A stretch of 64,000 nucleotides of DNA, from positions 62,001 to 126,000 of the forward strand of contig SMDE01000012.1 of assembly GCA_004346725.1 (NCBI GenBank). Direction: 5' to 3'. The notes beneath the pieces are model-generated. The model worked only from the letters and a program-made list of their open reading frames with translations, searched no databases and had not been told where the DNA came from. Position 1 is the stretch's first letter; each line of letters begins with the position of its first letter. The translations under genes were made by a program, and so were the position numbers. Positions 27,751-37,295 of this stretch are shown piece by piece. Source of the DNA: Phytobacter diazotrophicus. GTDB lineage: Bacteria > Pseudomonadota > Gammaproteobacteria > Enterobacterales > Enterobacteriaceae.

Positions 27751-28155
27751 TCATTGAATCGTCCAGTCAGACAAACGAATCCCAGGGACACGCTCAAATT
27801 CGCGGGTATTGTTGGTAACCAAAACTAATCCCTGCGATCGGGCGTGAGCAGCAATCATACTGTCATAGGGGCCAATAGGTGTACCGAGCTTTGCCAACTC
27901 TGCCCGAATTTGCCCGGTATGTGTTGCGGCTTCGATACCATACGTAAGCACTTCAAGCCTTGCGACAAAACTTTCAACAACACGTAAGTTTTTCTCTGGC
28001 ATCACTGACTTTTCCGCGCCATAAATCAATTCCATCAGGGTGACAGAACTGATACACATGCGGTCATAATGTTGTCTGAATGCTTCACGTACTACAGGAG
28101 GCTTATTCTTGATGGTAAAAATGCAGATGTTGGTATCCAGCATATATTTCAGCAT
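27751..28155 (-). CDS. vapC: VapC toxin (PIN-domain RNase)
   Basis: The 134-residue PIN-domain protein has the acidic residues MLDTNICIF (Asp), ELIYGAEKS (Glu) and YDSMIAAHARSQG (Asp), closing with TNNTREFERV. It closely matches enteric VapC/MvpA, which cleaves initiator tRNA in the anticodon loop. Its ATG shares one base with the stop of vapB (TAATG), the usual antitoxin-first coupling. Confidence 0.93.
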   Translation of the reverse strand: MLKYMLDTNICIFTIKNKPPVVREAFRQHYDRMCISSVTLMELIYGAEKSVMPEKNLRVVESFVARLEVLTYGIEAATHTGQIRAELAKLGTPIGPYDSMIAAHARSQGLVLVTNNTREFERVPGIRLSDWTIQ

Positions 28156-28385
28156 TAAAAATCTTCCCTGTTTTGCTCCCCTGGCTGCTCTCGCGCCCCC
28201 ATAAAGTCGGGACTCACGCTCTCGCCATCAAACCAACTATCCCAGGCTTCTCCAGCAGGAGTAATTATCCGTGTCCTGCCTAATGCCACAATCTCAACCT
28301 GTTTCACATCATCAGGCAGAGCAACCGCTTTAGGTAAGCGTACGGCCTGGCTGCGATTACTTTTAAAGAGTGTCGTTTTTTCCAT
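28155..28385 (-). CDS. vapB: VapB antitoxin
   Basis: I chose the ATG at 28385 (76 residues, MEKTTLFKSNRSQAVRLPKA) over an upstream in-frame ATG; this matches the VapB/MvpT N-terminus and length. The N-terminal AbrB/SpoVT-like domain binds operator DNA. The C-terminal tail (WDSWFDGESVSPDFMGAREQ) is the part that occupies the VapC active site in this family. The pair is probably autoregulated. Confidence 0.93.
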   Translation of the reverse strand: MEKTTLFKSNRSQAVRLPKAVALPDDVKQVEIVALGRTRIITPAGEAWDSWFDGESVSPDFMGAREQPGEQNREDF

Positions 28386-28503
28386 ACGATGCTCCGCTGG
28401 TGAAAATTTACACGATAAGCTTAAATCATGCACGGGATATGTCAATGGGATATACGTCATTGCCCCACACCTTTCCTTCCTGATGCGGGGCAACACTTAT
28501 ACA

Positions 28504-29253
28504 TTAAATCTGCGCCAGGCCACCATCAACAAACAGCTCGATACCGTTGATGTAGCTCGCATCATCCGAGGCGAGGAACGTGATGGCGCTGGCAACCTCA
28601 GAAGGCTGGCCAATACGGCCTGACGGTACCTGTTCGGAGAGCCAGGACTTGGTGCCTTCCGCCTGCTCACCACCACCAAACAGCTCATTCAGTCCGGCGG
28701 TATCGGTCAGGCCAGGGCTTACGGCATTGACGCGAATACGGCGCGGTTTAAGATCCAGAATCCAGCTACGGGCGAAGTTACGTACCGCCGCTTTGGTGGC
28801 CGAATAAACACTGAATGCCGGCGTACCTTTCACGCTGGTGGTCGAAGCCGTCAACACAATGGAGGCGCCATCTTTGAGCAGCGGTAGCGCTTTTTGCACG
28901 GTGAAAAGCACGCCTTTTACGTTGGTGTTAAAGGTCTGCTCGTAATGCTGTTCGGTGATTTCACCAAGAGGCGCAAAGTCGCCGCCGCCCGCATTCGCCA
29001 CCAGCACATCAATCTGACCATGCTGTTGCTGAATCACATCATAGAGATGGTCGATATCGGCCAGTTGTCCCATATCGCCACGCACGCCGACCACGCTGCC
29101 GCTGATGGCCTGTACTGCGTTGTCCAGTGCTTCCTGGCGACGCCCGGTGATGTAAACATGCGCCCCTTCTGCAGCGAAGGCTTTTGCTGTTGCCAGGCCG
29201 ATGCCGCTGGTACCGCCAGTCACTACCACCACTTTGTTGCTGTATCTGTTCAT
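28504..29253 (-). CDS. Short-chain dehydrogenase/reductase
   Basis: The start at 29253 (MNRYSNKVVVVTGG) gives 249 residues, the classical SDR length. It has the cofactor motif TGGTSGIG, NAGGG in place of NNAG, catalytic Ser (ASTTSV) and YSATKAA (Tyr-x-x-x-Lys). The end (INGIELFVDGGLAQI) is also typical. It is divergent from a LysR regulator that begins 118 bases away, so regulation by that protein is likely. The substrate is unknown. Confidence 0.88.
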   Translation of the reverse strand: MNRYSNKVVVVTGGTSGIGLATAKAFAAEGAHVYITGRRQEALDNAVQAISGSVVGVRGDMGQLADIDHLYDVIQQQHGQIDVLVANAGGGDFAPLGEITEQHYEQTFNTNVKGVLFTVQKALPLLKDGASIVLTASTTSVKGTPAFSVYSATKAAVRNFARSWILDLKPRRIRVNAVSPGLTDTAGLNELFGGGEQAEGTKSWLSEQVPSGRIGQPSEVASAITFLASDDASYINGIELFVDGGLAQI

Positions 29254-29370
29254 TTTAAGCTCCGGTTTATTCCGTTGGGTTAGTGATGATGAAGATACCA
29301 GTGGAACGATAGTGCAAAAAGATAGCAATTATGCTACCTATCGTTCTATTAAAGGAACGATGAGGCGACA

Positions 29371-30270
29371 ATGCGTACCGATCTGAATGACTATCGCTAT
29401 TTTGCCGAGGTGGTGCGCCACGGGGGTTTTGCCGCAGCAGGCAGGGCACTACACGAACCAAAATCAAAACTCAGCCGCCGGATTGCCGAGCTGGAATCTC
29501 GCCTCGGCGTACGGCTGATTGAACGAACCAGCCGCCGTTTTCGCGTCACCGAAGTGGGCGAGGCGTTTTATCAGCGCTGCCGGGCCATGTTGCAAGAGGC
29601 AGAGCAGGCAGAGGCGTTGATTATGAATGCCCATGCCGAGCCGCATGGCCTGGTGCGTTTTAGCTGCCCGACCGGGATGGTGGAGGTGGTTTCTGACACG
29701 CTGATGGCCTATATGCACCGCTACCCGAAAGTCCGGCTACAAATCCTTGCTCTCGACAGGCCCGTGGATTTGATTAATGAGCGCATTGATGTGGCCCTGC
29801 GTGTGCGCACGCAGCTTAATAGCGATGCAGAACTCATCATGCGCACGCTGGGTACTTCGCACCGCATTCTGGTAGCCAGCCCTTCGCTGGCGCGGCGTGC
29901 GGGAGAGGATATCGCCACGCTGAATACCCTGCCCACGCTCAGCACTAACGATGGCGACGCCGAAGTGGAATGGCCGCTGGAAAACCGTGATAAGCAAAGC
30001 ATGATGTTTCGTCACGAGCCAATGATGAGTTGTAGTGATTTTGCGGCGGTGCGTACGGCGGCAAGTCAGGGGCTCGGCGTGGCGTTTTTGCCGGAGCACT
30101 TTTGCCATCGCGCATTAGAGAAGGGGGAGCTGGCGCAGGTATTCCCGCAGTGGCGCAGCGTGCCGGGGATAGTTCACCTGGTATTCACTACGCGCAAAGG
30201 GTTGCCGCCTGCGGTCAGGGCCCTGATTGACAGTCTCGCCGCCTATTTTGCGACGTTGACGAGGTTGTAG
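29371..30270 (+). CDS. LysR-family regulator divergent from the SDR gene
   Basis: The 299-residue protein has the LysR winged helix (FAAAGRALHEPKSKLSRRIA, about residues 16-35) and an effector domain. The shared intergenic region contains GGAACGATAG with a mirrored CTATCGTTCT (29300-29350). This is an inverted pair compatible with a LysR binding site and probably controls both genes. Confidence 0.85.
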   Translation: MRTDLNDYRYFAEVVRHGGFAAAGRALHEPKSKLSRRIAELESRLGVRLIERTSRRFRVTEVGEAFYQRCRAMLQEAEQAEALIMNAHAEPHGLVRFSCPTGMVEVVSDTLMAYMHRYPKVRLQILALDRPVDLINERIDVALRVRTQLNSDAELIMRTLGTSHRILVASPSLARRAGEDIATLNTLPTLSTNDGDAEVEWPLENRDKQSMMFRHEPMMSCSDFAAVRTAASQGLGVAFLPEHFCHRALEKGELAQVFPQWRSVPGIVHLVFTTRKGLPPAVRALIDSLAAYFATLTRL

Positions 30271-30272
30271 TG

Positions 30273-30341
30273 CTCATCCGGGGCATCCCCGGCGGCGCTG
30301 CGCTTGCCGGGGCTACGGGCGCACCGCATCCGGGATATTCC
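30273..30341. repeat. REP/BIME-type element
   Basis: TCATCCGGGGCATCCCCGGC, GCCGGGGCTACGGGCGC and CACCGCATCCGGGA form typical REP palindromes between convergent genes. Confidence 0.65.
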
Positions 30342-30344
30342 CTT

Positions 30345-31031
30345 TCACACCGTGAGCAGCGACGAACGGATAATGCTGCCAGGCATCATCTCCTGCAAAC
30401 CGGCAGCCAGCTCATCGCCTGCGGCGTGCAAGGCATCAATCGGCATCTCCGGCAGGCTTTCCAGGATAAACCACATCTGGCTGTCGGACGCACTCAAGCG
30501 GGTACGCACACCCTGCCGCCAGTTCCAGCGGCGGCATGTCACCCCGAGATCGTCACGCCACACCACTTCACCGGGCTCCGGCGACTCTTCCGCCAGTTGT
30601 CCGTCTTTCATCATGTCAAAACGCTCTGTTCCCTCGGCGATAACCAGCCTCGGTACGCCCACATACGCGGCAAGATTCTCGCCGCCCACCGGAATCGCAT
30701 AGCGCAAACTGATGGCGTTATAGAGATCCACCACCGGATCAATCGCCGCCATCGAGCCGTCACGCAACACTCGTTTTCGCAGCGCGTCGGCAGAACATGG
30801 CGTGCGTTTTGGCTTCGCACCGAAACGTTTAAACACCTCGCTCCACGCATCCAGATGTGCCTGCGCCCAATCAGGGCCACCCGCCACTACATCTGCACAG
30901 GCACGCGCCAGCGCCGCTTCTCCCACCTGAGGATGCCTTAACGGTGCGGCCTCCACCAGCATGCTAAGCGCGCGAAACTGTGGCGCAATACGGGCGATAC
31001 CGGCGTCGATTGACGGCTGAACAGAAAGCAT
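30345..31031 (-). CDS. Free-standing B3/B4 (tRNA-synthetase editing-like) domain protein
   Basis: The 228-residue protein matches the B3/4 domain of phenylalanyl-tRNA synthetase beta as a stand-alone unit. Seen features are VDLYNAISLRYAIPVGGEN (about 122-140) and a C-terminal WRQGVRTRLSASDSQMWFI segment. Such proteins are often called tRNA-editing-like, but a function is not firmly established to my knowledge. It is divergent, with a 44-base gap, from an XRE-cupin regulator, a pairing that suggests local control. Confidence 0.75.
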   Translation of the reverse strand: MLSVQPSIDAGIARIAPQFRALSMLVEAAPLRHPQVGEAALARACADVVAGGPDWAQAHLDAWSEVFKRFGAKPKRTPCSADALRKRVLRDGSMAAIDPVVDLYNAISLRYAIPVGGENLAAYVGVPRLVIAEGTERFDMMKDGQLAEESPEPGEVVWRDDLGVTCRRWNWRQGVRTRLSASDSQMWFILESLPEMPIDALHAAGDELAAGLQEMMPGSIIRSSLLTV

Positions 31032-31075
31032 CGGATAATCCTTTTAGTGACTAATTTATCCCATAGTAGTGACCG

Positions 31076-31678
31076 ATGACCAAAAAAGTCAATATACCGA
31101 CCGACTCAGGTGCCGACCTCCAGACCGTTAGCCAGGCCGTGGCGGTGCGAATTAAAGCGTTTCGCCAGCAACAAAAACTATCGCTGGACGAATTGTCCCG
31201 CCGGGCAGGTGTCAGTAAAGGCATGCTGGTCGAGATCGAAAAATGTCTGGCCAACCCCAGCATCGCGATGCTGTGTAAAATCGCCGCGGCGATGGGCGTT
31301 TCCGTGGCGGATATTGTCGATGTGGCCAGTAAACCCGCCGTCCACCTGATTGACGCCGGGGATATCCCGGTACTCTGGCACGGGGATAAGGGCGGTTCGG
31401 CCCGCTTACTGGCAGGCACCAGTGGGCCCGACATGCTGGAAATGTGGCGCTGGCATCTGTTTCCCGGCGAACGTTTTAGCTCACCGGGCCATCCGACTGG
31501 CACCTTTGAACTGCTGCATGTGGAGCAAGGCACATTGACCGTCACCGTCGATGAAACCGTCCTGGCCGTCACGCAGGGCAGCTCCGCCGTAGCCCGGACC
31601 GATGCGCCCCATGCCTATGCCAACGACAGTGATAAAGAAGTGTGGTTTACCATGACGGTCAGTGAACGCCATTCATGA
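31076..31678 (+). CDS. XRE-family regulator with C-terminal cupin domain
   Basis: The 200-residue protein has an N-terminal helix-turn-helix (LSLDELSRRAGVSKGMLVEI, about residues 36-55) and a C-terminal cupin (FPGERFSSPGHPTGTFELLH, about 127-146). Proteins of this SinR/cupin layout usually repress or activate an adjacent gene in response to a small ligand. Its likely target is the divergent B3/4 gene; a promoter region of only 44 bases must serve both. Confidence 0.85.
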   Translation: MTKKVNIPTDSGADLQTVSQAVAVRIKAFRQQQKLSLDELSRRAGVSKGMLVEIEKCLANPSIAMLCKIAAAMGVSVADIVDVASKPAVHLIDAGDIPVLWHGDKGGSARLLAGTSGPDMLEMWRWHLFPGERFSSPGHPTGTFELLHVEQGTLTVTVDETVLAVTQGSSAVARTDAPHAYANDSDKEVWFTMTVSERHS

Positions 31679-31880
31679 GTTAGTCTTTTAACCCCATTTT
31701 GCCGCCCGCAATCCGATTCCATCGCTCCGGCTCGCCGTTACTCTGTAGCCGCACAGCCGGGCTCCCCCCTGAGACACTCATGAATGCCTCTCATAAGTCC
31801 TTTTCGATTTCCCCGACTAATCAATCCCGGCGGCACTGCGTAAACTTAATCCTGTGGTTTTTACCTTTCAGGAGAAGAAA

Positions 31881-32276
31881 ATGAAAATTATCCGTAGTGG
31901 TTCTGTCCCTTCCGCACCCGGCCCGGAGGCCTATTTTACCGGCCGCGTGCGCCTCGACGCCCCGTTCCAGACCGATGCCCCGGCGCGCGTTGGCGGCGCG
32001 ACTGTCACCTTTGAACCGGGTGCGCGCACGGCATGGCATACCCATCCGCTTGGTCAGACGCTGATCGTCACCCACGGCAAAGGCTGGATCCAGTGTGAAG
32101 GGGAACCCATTGAGGAGATGAACCAGGGCGATATCGTCTGGATCCCGCAGGATGTGAAGCACTGGCATGGCGCAACGCCAGACAATGCGATGACCCATAT
32201 CGCTATCGCCGAATCACAAAACGGCAGCCCGGTTACCTGGCTGGAACAGGTATCGGATGAACAATATCGTCGCTAG
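31881..32276 (+). CDS. Small cupin-domain protein
   Basis: The ATG at 31881 follows AGGAGAAG and gives 131 residues. It is a single cupin with metal-binding residues: [20 protein letters not shown] (about residues 50-69) and [16 protein letters not shown]. It resembles the cupin family that includes some hydroxynitrile lyases and carboxymuconolactone-associated cupins. Its 3' end overlaps the convergent WYL gene by 44 bases. No substrate can be assigned. Confidence 0.8.
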   Translation: MKIIRSGSVPSAPGPEAYFTGRVRLDAPFQTDAPARVGGATVTFEPGARTAWHTHPLGQTLIVTHGKGWIQCEGEPIEEMNQGDIVWIPQDVKHWHGATPDNAMTHIAIAESQNGSPVTWLEQVSDEQYRR

Positions 32277-33153
32277 CTTCGGCGTAGCGCCGCTGTAAAT
32301 CTTGCTTAAACGCGTCGCGCAGGGAAGCGGGCGAATGGATGCTGACATCCGGTAGCCAGTAGCGCAGCCAGCGAAACAGCGTGTGCGGGTCGCGAATGTC
32401 ACATGAAATCGTCATGCCGCCATCGTCGTGCCGTTCCACCAGGCGTTGAGCAGGAAAAAGCGGGCGTCGGCTGACGAACTTCGCCGCATGAGCCGAAATC
32501 CGTAACTGCACCTCTGTCTTTTTGCCAAAGCGAATGCCCGAGCCTGCTTCCAGTTCCTCCAGCACCAGTGGATCGGCCGTGAAGCGGTTTGCCCCTGGCG
32601 CAAACTGGGAAATCAGCGCCAGTTCGAAGGCCTTGAGCGTGCCCGCATCCACCGCCGCCAGGTACCACAAACCATAATGGTTTATCAGGCGATACGGCTG
32701 AACGCAGCGGTTTTTCTCACGGTAGCGATACGTGACTTCCTGCCGGGCGGCGATAGCCTGATTGAGCTGGCCTATCAGGTCATCCATGGTGTAATTTTCC
32801 CGGCTACTGACGCCATGAAAAGCGATGTTATCCCGGTTTTTCATGCTGTTACGTAGCGACTGTCCGTCCCGACGAGGGAAAAGATGCGCAACGCCCGCGA
32901 AATCAGCAAATTCCGCCAGGTGCCCGGTATGGAGTGTCGGCAGCAGATGCGTGCTCAGGCGATAGCGGCCAGGCGAGACCTGATCCAGCAAGTGGGCAAG
33001 CCGCGCCAGGTCCCGGTACGCGGTGCGCGCCGTAATACCAAATTTTGTACATAACCATGCTTTATCGATGGTGTTTCCCTGATAAAGGACCGAGAAAATT
33101 TCGCACAGTCGCTCAATCAGCACATCGTGTTTCTTTGCGTGACTTTCCTTCAT
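32233..33153 (-). CDS. WYL-domain transcriptional regulator (second copy in the window)
   Basis: The start at 33153 ([16 protein letters not shown]) gives 306 residues. It has a winged helix with recognition part [14 protein letters not shown], a WYL domain ([20 protein letters not shown], then LWYLAA), and a C-terminal [20 protein letters not shown] segment. The last is almost the same as in the regulator at 12651-13616, so the two are paralogues. Unlike that copy it has no obvious operon partner; its tail overlaps the cupin gene. Confidence 0.85.
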   Translation of the reverse strand: MKESHAKKHDVLIERLCEIFSVLYQGNTIDKAWLCTKFGITARTAYRDLARLAHLLDQVSPGRYRLSTHLLPTLHTGHLAEFADFAGVAHLFPRRDGQSLRNSMKNRDNIAFHGVSSRENYTMDDLIGQLNQAIAARQEVTYRYREKNRCVQPYRLINHYGLWYLAAVDAGTLKAFELALISQFAPGANRFTADPLVLEELEAGSGIRFGKKTEVQLRISAHAAKFVSRRPLFPAQRLVERHDDGGMTISCDIRDPHTLFRWLRYWLPDVSIHSPASLRDAFKQDLQRRYAEASDDIVHPIPVPAR

Positions 33154-33371
33154 TGTTCCCTGTCCCGAACGACAAGTCAGAAGGTGCTTACGCGGCGGCA
33201 ATCACCTGCCGGACTTGTACGGTAATACGTGGCGTTCATCAAAAGGGTTAACGGCAGGGGCGACAAAAACTCCAACCGAACGACGGGAAAAATTGTCTCA
33301 GGTCATGCAAAACTACAATTTTTAGGTGGGAAAAGCGTACCGGATGGCGCATAACCATCCGGTTTTGTGCC

Positions 33372-34325
33372 TTACTGACCGGCGTTATTCAGCGCCGCGA
33401 TATCCTCACTGGAAAGGGCCAGCGACACCGCCGTCACGAAGCTCTCCACATGGGCGATTTTTGTGGCGCTGGCGATAGGCGCAGTCACACCAGGCTGAGC
33501 GATAAGCCAGGCTAGCGCTACCTCAGCGGGTTTCACATTATGTTTCGCCGCCACCTTGTCCACCGCATCCAGAATGGCAAAGCCACGTGCATTCAGGTAC
33601 TTGTTGATGCCCTGCCCGCGCTGACTCTGGCTGAGATCGTTTTCGCTGCGGTATTTGCCCGACAGAAAACCCGACGCCAGGCTGTAGTAGGTCACCACAC
33701 CGATATTTTCCCGAACCGTTAACTCCTGCAGTTTTCCTTCAAAACTGTCACGGTCATACAGGTTATATTCCGGTTGCAGTACCTGATAGCGCGGCAAGCC
33801 GTTGTCATCCGCCACCTTCAGAGAAGCCTGTAACTGTTCCGCATTGAGGTTTGACGCCCCGACCGCACGGATTTTCCCGGCTTTAAGCAGCTTTTGATAT
33901 GCTCCCAGGGTTTCGTCATACGGCGTTTCGCTGTCCGGCCAGTGGGAGAAATACAAGTCGATGTAGTCGGTTTGCAGACGGCGCAATGAGTCCTCGACCG
34001 CCTGTTCAATCCAGCGTGCGGAAAGGCCTTTTTTGCCAGGTGCGCCCAAATCAGCGCCGACTTTCGTAAAAAGAGTCACTTTTTCACGCACGCCAGGATG
34101 GGCGGCAAACCACTTACCAATGATGGTTTCCGATTCGCCGCCTTTGTTACCCGGCGCCCACGCAGAGTAAACGTCCGCGGTGTCGATTGCCGTGAAGCCT
34201 CGCTCCAGCAAAGCGTCCAGCAAACTAAAACTCTGCTTCTCATCCACGGTCCAGCCAAATACGTTACCGCCAAAAACCAGCCGGGGGATCTGTAAACCCG
34301 TGGTACCTAATGAACGTAAAGCCAT
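33372..34325 (-). CDS. Aldo/keto reductase
   Basis: The start at 34325 (MALRSLGTTGLQIPRL) gives 317 residues. The AKR tetrad is complete: Asp48, Tyr53, Lys88 and His128. It is a cytosolic NADPH-dependent carbonyl reductase of the YakC/Tas-like AKR group. A stem (ACCGGATGG...CCATCCGGT at 33338-33363) after the stop is a likely terminator. The substrate is unknown. Confidence 0.88.
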   Translation of the reverse strand: MALRSLGTTGLQIPRLVFGGNVFGWTVDEKQSFSLLDALLERGFTAIDTADVYSAWAPGNKGGESETIIGKWFAAHPGVREKVTLFTKVGADLGAPGKKGLSARWIEQAVEDSLRRLQTDYIDLYFSHWPDSETPYDETLGAYQKLLKAGKIRAVGASNLNAEQLQASLKVADDNGLPRYQVLQPEYNLYDRDSFEGKLQELTVRENIGVVTYYSLASGFLSGKYRSENDLSQSQRGQGINKYLNARGFAILDAVDKVAAKHNVKPAEVALAWLIAQPGVTAPIASATKIAHVESFVTAVSLALSSEDIAALNNAGQ

Positions 34326-34587
34326 TCGCACATACCTTTTAGATGACGGACTGAACCCGGCACTCCTCGCGTCGCCAGCCCGGACAACATTAGGCGCTGA
34401 TATACGCCTTTTCGCCGCATTCCTCACTGAACGCGATCCCTGATTTTTTGTATGGCTTCAACAATAGTCGCCTATCACCACATCAGGGGTTAGCAAAACG
34501 TGGCTTTTTGAAAGCTGAATATTGTCTGACGATAGACGCACAGGGCATACCCCACGACGGAGCGTGTGCAAATGCAGGATGAACAAA

Positions 34588-35523
34588 TCAGGGCTGTGGG
34601 TGAAACGCCGGGTGGGTATGCAGCAACGCAGTAATCGCGCGCAGAGGCTCGCGTAACACGCTGTGCAACTGGCGAATCGCCGGGGAGAATTGCTTGCGGT
34701 GCGGGCAAATCAGGTTGAGGGGCGCCGCTTCGCCAGGGTGCTGCGGTAAGAGTACTTCCAGCCTGCCCGCCTGAACATCCGCGCTGATATCAATCCACGA
34801 TTTGTAGATGATGCCCATCCCTTCCAGTGCCCAGCGGCGGGCAACATCCGCATCGTCGCACAGCATGCGGCTTTTAACGATAAGCTGGCGGCGCATACCG
34901 TCTTCCGGGAAGCTCCATTTGTCATAGACGTGGCTGTTCATGGTAAACAGCAGGCAGTGATGATTGACGATGTCGTCCAGGATTTGCGGTCTGCCGTGTT
35001 GTTGCAGATAAGCCGGCGAGGCGGCCAGTACGCGGCGGTTATCTTCTGCCAGCGGTAGTGCGACATAGCTACTGTTATCCAGCACGCCATAGCGAATCGC
35101 AATGTCCACCGGGTCGCGAAAGACATCGCTAATTTCATCGGAGAGCGACAGACGCAGCGAGATTTTGGGGTACTGCTGGCAAAACCGGGTGATAAGCGGC
35201 AAGAGCACGTTGCGGCCAATATCAGACGGTACGGCCACACGCAGTTCGCCCTGAATGTCGTTGTCACTGCTGTGCAGACTTTCCGCCCCCGCATGCACCA
35301 CGGCTAACATCTCCTGAGCGAAGGGCAGATATTTTTCGCCCTCTGTGGTCAACCGCAGACTGCGGGTCGAGCGCGCAAACAGGCGCTTGTCGAGGTCGCG
35401 CTCCAGACGGTGCACGGCGGCGCTGACCTGCCCCGGCAACAGCCCCGCCTCTCGCGCCGCACTGGAGAAACTGCCCAGCGCAGCAGAGCGAACAAATAAG
35501 GTGACATCTTCAAGGCGAATCAT
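34588..35523 (-). CDS. LysR-family regulator divergent from the nitroreductase
   Basis: The start at 35523 (MIRLEDVTLFVRSAA) gives 311 residues. It has a LysR winged helix (FSSAAREAGLLPGQVSAAVH, about 18-37) and an effector domain. It is divergent from the nitroreductase at 35728, with about 200 bases between, so it probably controls that gene. Confidence 0.85.
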   Translation of the reverse strand: MIRLEDVTLFVRSAALGSFSSAAREAGLLPGQVSAAVHRLERDLDKRLFARSTRSLRLTTEGEKYLPFAQEMLAVVHAGAESLHSSDNDIQGELRVAVPSDIGRNVLLPLITRFCQQYPKISLRLSLSDEISDVFRDPVDIAIRYGVLDNSSYVALPLAEDNRRVLAASPAYLQQHGRPQILDDIVNHHCLLFTMNSHVYDKWSFPEDGMRRQLIVKSRMLCDDADVARRWALEGMGIIYKSWIDISADVQAGRLEVLLPQHPGEAAPLNLICPHRKQFSPAIRQLHSVLREPLRAITALLHTHPAFHPQP

Positions 35524-35727
35524 GCTTTCTCCTGCCGGGCTTACGGTCAGCCCTCTTTTTGCCAGAAAAAACCACAGGCGCAAAGCGCCATGACATTATT
35601 TTCACTCCCGGAGGGAAAGTGCTGCACAGCGGAGGTGATTTATCTCGTCACTGTTTGTGTTTATTCTCGACCTACCAGACGGGGCGGCAAGTCCCGTATT
35701 TATTTCATTTCCTGCCGGAGAAAGACG

Positions 35728-36381
35728 ATGACTTTAGATGATGCTGTGCTTGCCCGCCATACCGTTAAAGCCTTTGAAGGGGGTAAGACGCTGCCACAGG
35801 AGCAGATTGAGACGCTGCTTAATGTACTACAAAACAGCCCCTCTTCGGTGAACTCCCAGCCGTGGCATTTTGTGGTGGCATCGACCGCCGAAGGCCGCGC
35901 CGCGATTGCAAAATCCACCACCGGCGCTTTCATTTACAACGAACCTAAAGTGCTGAATGCCTCGCACGTTATTGCACTTTGCATGCGTACAGATCTGGAT
36001 GATCAGCATCTGCAAAAGGTGCTGGCGCAGGAGAGCGCAGATGGCCGTTTCGTCGCCGAAGGCGCGCAGGCAGGCCAGGATAAGGGCCGTCGCTCTTATG
36101 TGGATATGCACCGCTATGAATCCCGTGATATTCCGCAGTGGATGGAGAAACAGGTTTATCTGGCGCTGGGCGGCCTGCTGCTGGGCGCGGCGATGTTAGG
36201 TATCGACGCAACGCCGATGGAAGGTTTTGATCAACGTGCGCTGGACCTCTCGCTGGGTCTGCGTGAAAAAGGGTTGACCAGCGTGGTGCTGGTGTCGCTC
36301 GGTTACCGCAGCGAAAGTGATTTCAACGCCGCATTGCCGAAATCCCGCCTGCCGCGTGAAGAGATTTTTACCTTTATTTGA
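35728..36381 (+). CDS. NfsB-like oxygen-insensitive NAD(P)H nitroreductase
   Basis: The ATG at 35728 (CCGGAG upstream) gives 217 residues, the NfsB length. Family features are RHTVKAFEGGK (FMN phosphate binding), SPSSVNSQPWHFVVAS (about 37-52), DADGRF-like ADGRF and the C-terminal FNAALPKSRLPRE. NfsB enzymes are FMN dimers that reduce quinones and nitro compounds. It is a paralogue of core nfsB, not the core gene itself, since the neighbourhood is different and identity looks only moderate. Confidence 0.88.
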   Translation: MTLDDAVLARHTVKAFEGGKTLPQEQIETLLNVLQNSPSSVNSQPWHFVVASTAEGRAAIAKSTTGAFIYNEPKVLNASHVIALCMRTDLDDQHLQKVLAQESADGRFVAEGAQAGQDKGRRSYVDMHRYESRDIPQWMEKQVYLALGGLLLGAAMLGIDATPMEGFDQRALDLSLGLREKGLTSVVLVSLGYRSESDFNAALPKSRLPREEIFTFI

Positions 36382-36414
36382 TGGTGAATCCTGTACGCGT
36401 GCAGTTTGCGGCAT

Positions 36415-36510
36415 TTCCCCCTCACCCTCAGGGCTGAGGAATCCCCACAAAAATGCGAGCACGAACGGTCCCCTCTCCTCTTTGGGGAGAGGGCCAGGGT
36501 GAGGGGGGAA
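36415..36510. repeat. MITE-like 95-bp inverted-repeat element
   Basis: The ends TTCCCCCTCACCCT and AGGGTGAGGGGGGAA are inverted repeats. A second hairpin (CCCTCTCC...GGGGAGAGGG) lies inside. The form matches short non-coding dispersed palindromes of enterobacteria. Confidence 0.6.
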
Positions 36511-36709
36511 AATGCGGCTCTGATGGTCATTCCGTTCACCTTATGTTCCTTGCTTTTCTGTCGCGACAGAACCCGTGAACGTGCCAGGGTGGCTTACCGC
36601 CTCCGTCACTCTTTTATCAATCGTTTTCGGGCGTCAAACTGGGCGATTTACAACCGCCTGGAGTTGGTTTATTTGTACCCCAGGCAAACGACATGCAAGG
36701 ATGACAATA

Positions 36710-37252
36710 ATGAAAAAAGCACATAATGAAGTCAGTAAGTTTCTGAGCTACGTTCTGCGCCATCAACCTGAAGCCATTGGTCTGGAACTGGATAGCGAAG
36801 GGTGGGCGAACATTGATGCACTGATCGCAGGAGCGGCAGGCCAGGGGCAATCACTGGACAAACAACTCATTGAGGCCGTCGTGGACGGCAGTGATAAAAG
36901 GCGCTTCGCCCTCTCCGAAGACGGGCTGCGTATTCGTGCCGTTCAGGGGCACTCGACGGCGAAAGTCGATATCGCCTTTACTGAAAAAAAACCACCGGAC
37001 ATCTTGTACCACGGCACCGCCAGCCGTTTTCTTTCCGCCATTCTTGCAGAAGGATTAACCGCACAGTCGCGACAATATGTTCATCTCTCCGCCGATCGGG
37101 AGGTGGCCATCCAGGTCGGACAGCGTTACGGTACCCCGGTGGTGCTGGAAATTAACGCATTAGCCATGTTTGAACAGGGTTATCCGTTCTATCAGGCGGA
37201 GAATGGCGTCTGGCTGACCCGGCAGGTTGCGGTGGAATTTATCAGCCCGTGA
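36710..37252 (+). CDS. kptA: RNA 2'-phosphotransferase (Tpt1/KptA)
   Basis: I chose the ATG at 36710, 9 bases after AAGG; it gives 180 residues. It has the KptA N-terminal winged-helix segment (SKFLSYVLRHQPEAIGLELD) with the conserved Arg-His. The NAD-binding fold has LYHGTASRFLSAILAEGL and YVHLSADREVA. KptA transfers an RNA 2'-phosphate to NAD, yielding ADP-ribose cyclic phosphate; the natural bacterial substrate is unclear. A strong bidirectional terminator follows. Confidence 0.92.
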   Translation: MKKAHNEVSKFLSYVLRHQPEAIGLELDSEGWANIDALIAGAAGQGQSLDKQLIEAVVDGSDKRRFALSEDGLRIRAVQGHSTAKVDIAFTEKKPPDILYHGTASRFLSAILAEGLTAQSRQYVHLSADREVAIQVGQRYGTPVVLEINALAMFEQGYPFYQAENGVWLTRQVAVEFISP

Positions 37253-37261
37253 TCCCGGCGT

Positions 37262-37290
37262 AAAAAAGCCTCCGGGCGGAGGCTCTCTTT
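37262..37290. terminator. Bidirectional terminator between kptA and the LacI gene
   Basis: AAAAAA precedes a GCCTCC-GGGC-GGAGGC hairpin followed by TCTCTTT, so it can serve both convergent genes. Confidence 0.85.
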
Positions 37291-37295
37291 AAACG

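Noticed and set aside
36415-36510. Inverted-repeat element considered as an insertion sequence
   Set aside because: It is under 100 bases, has no transposase and shows no clear target duplication.
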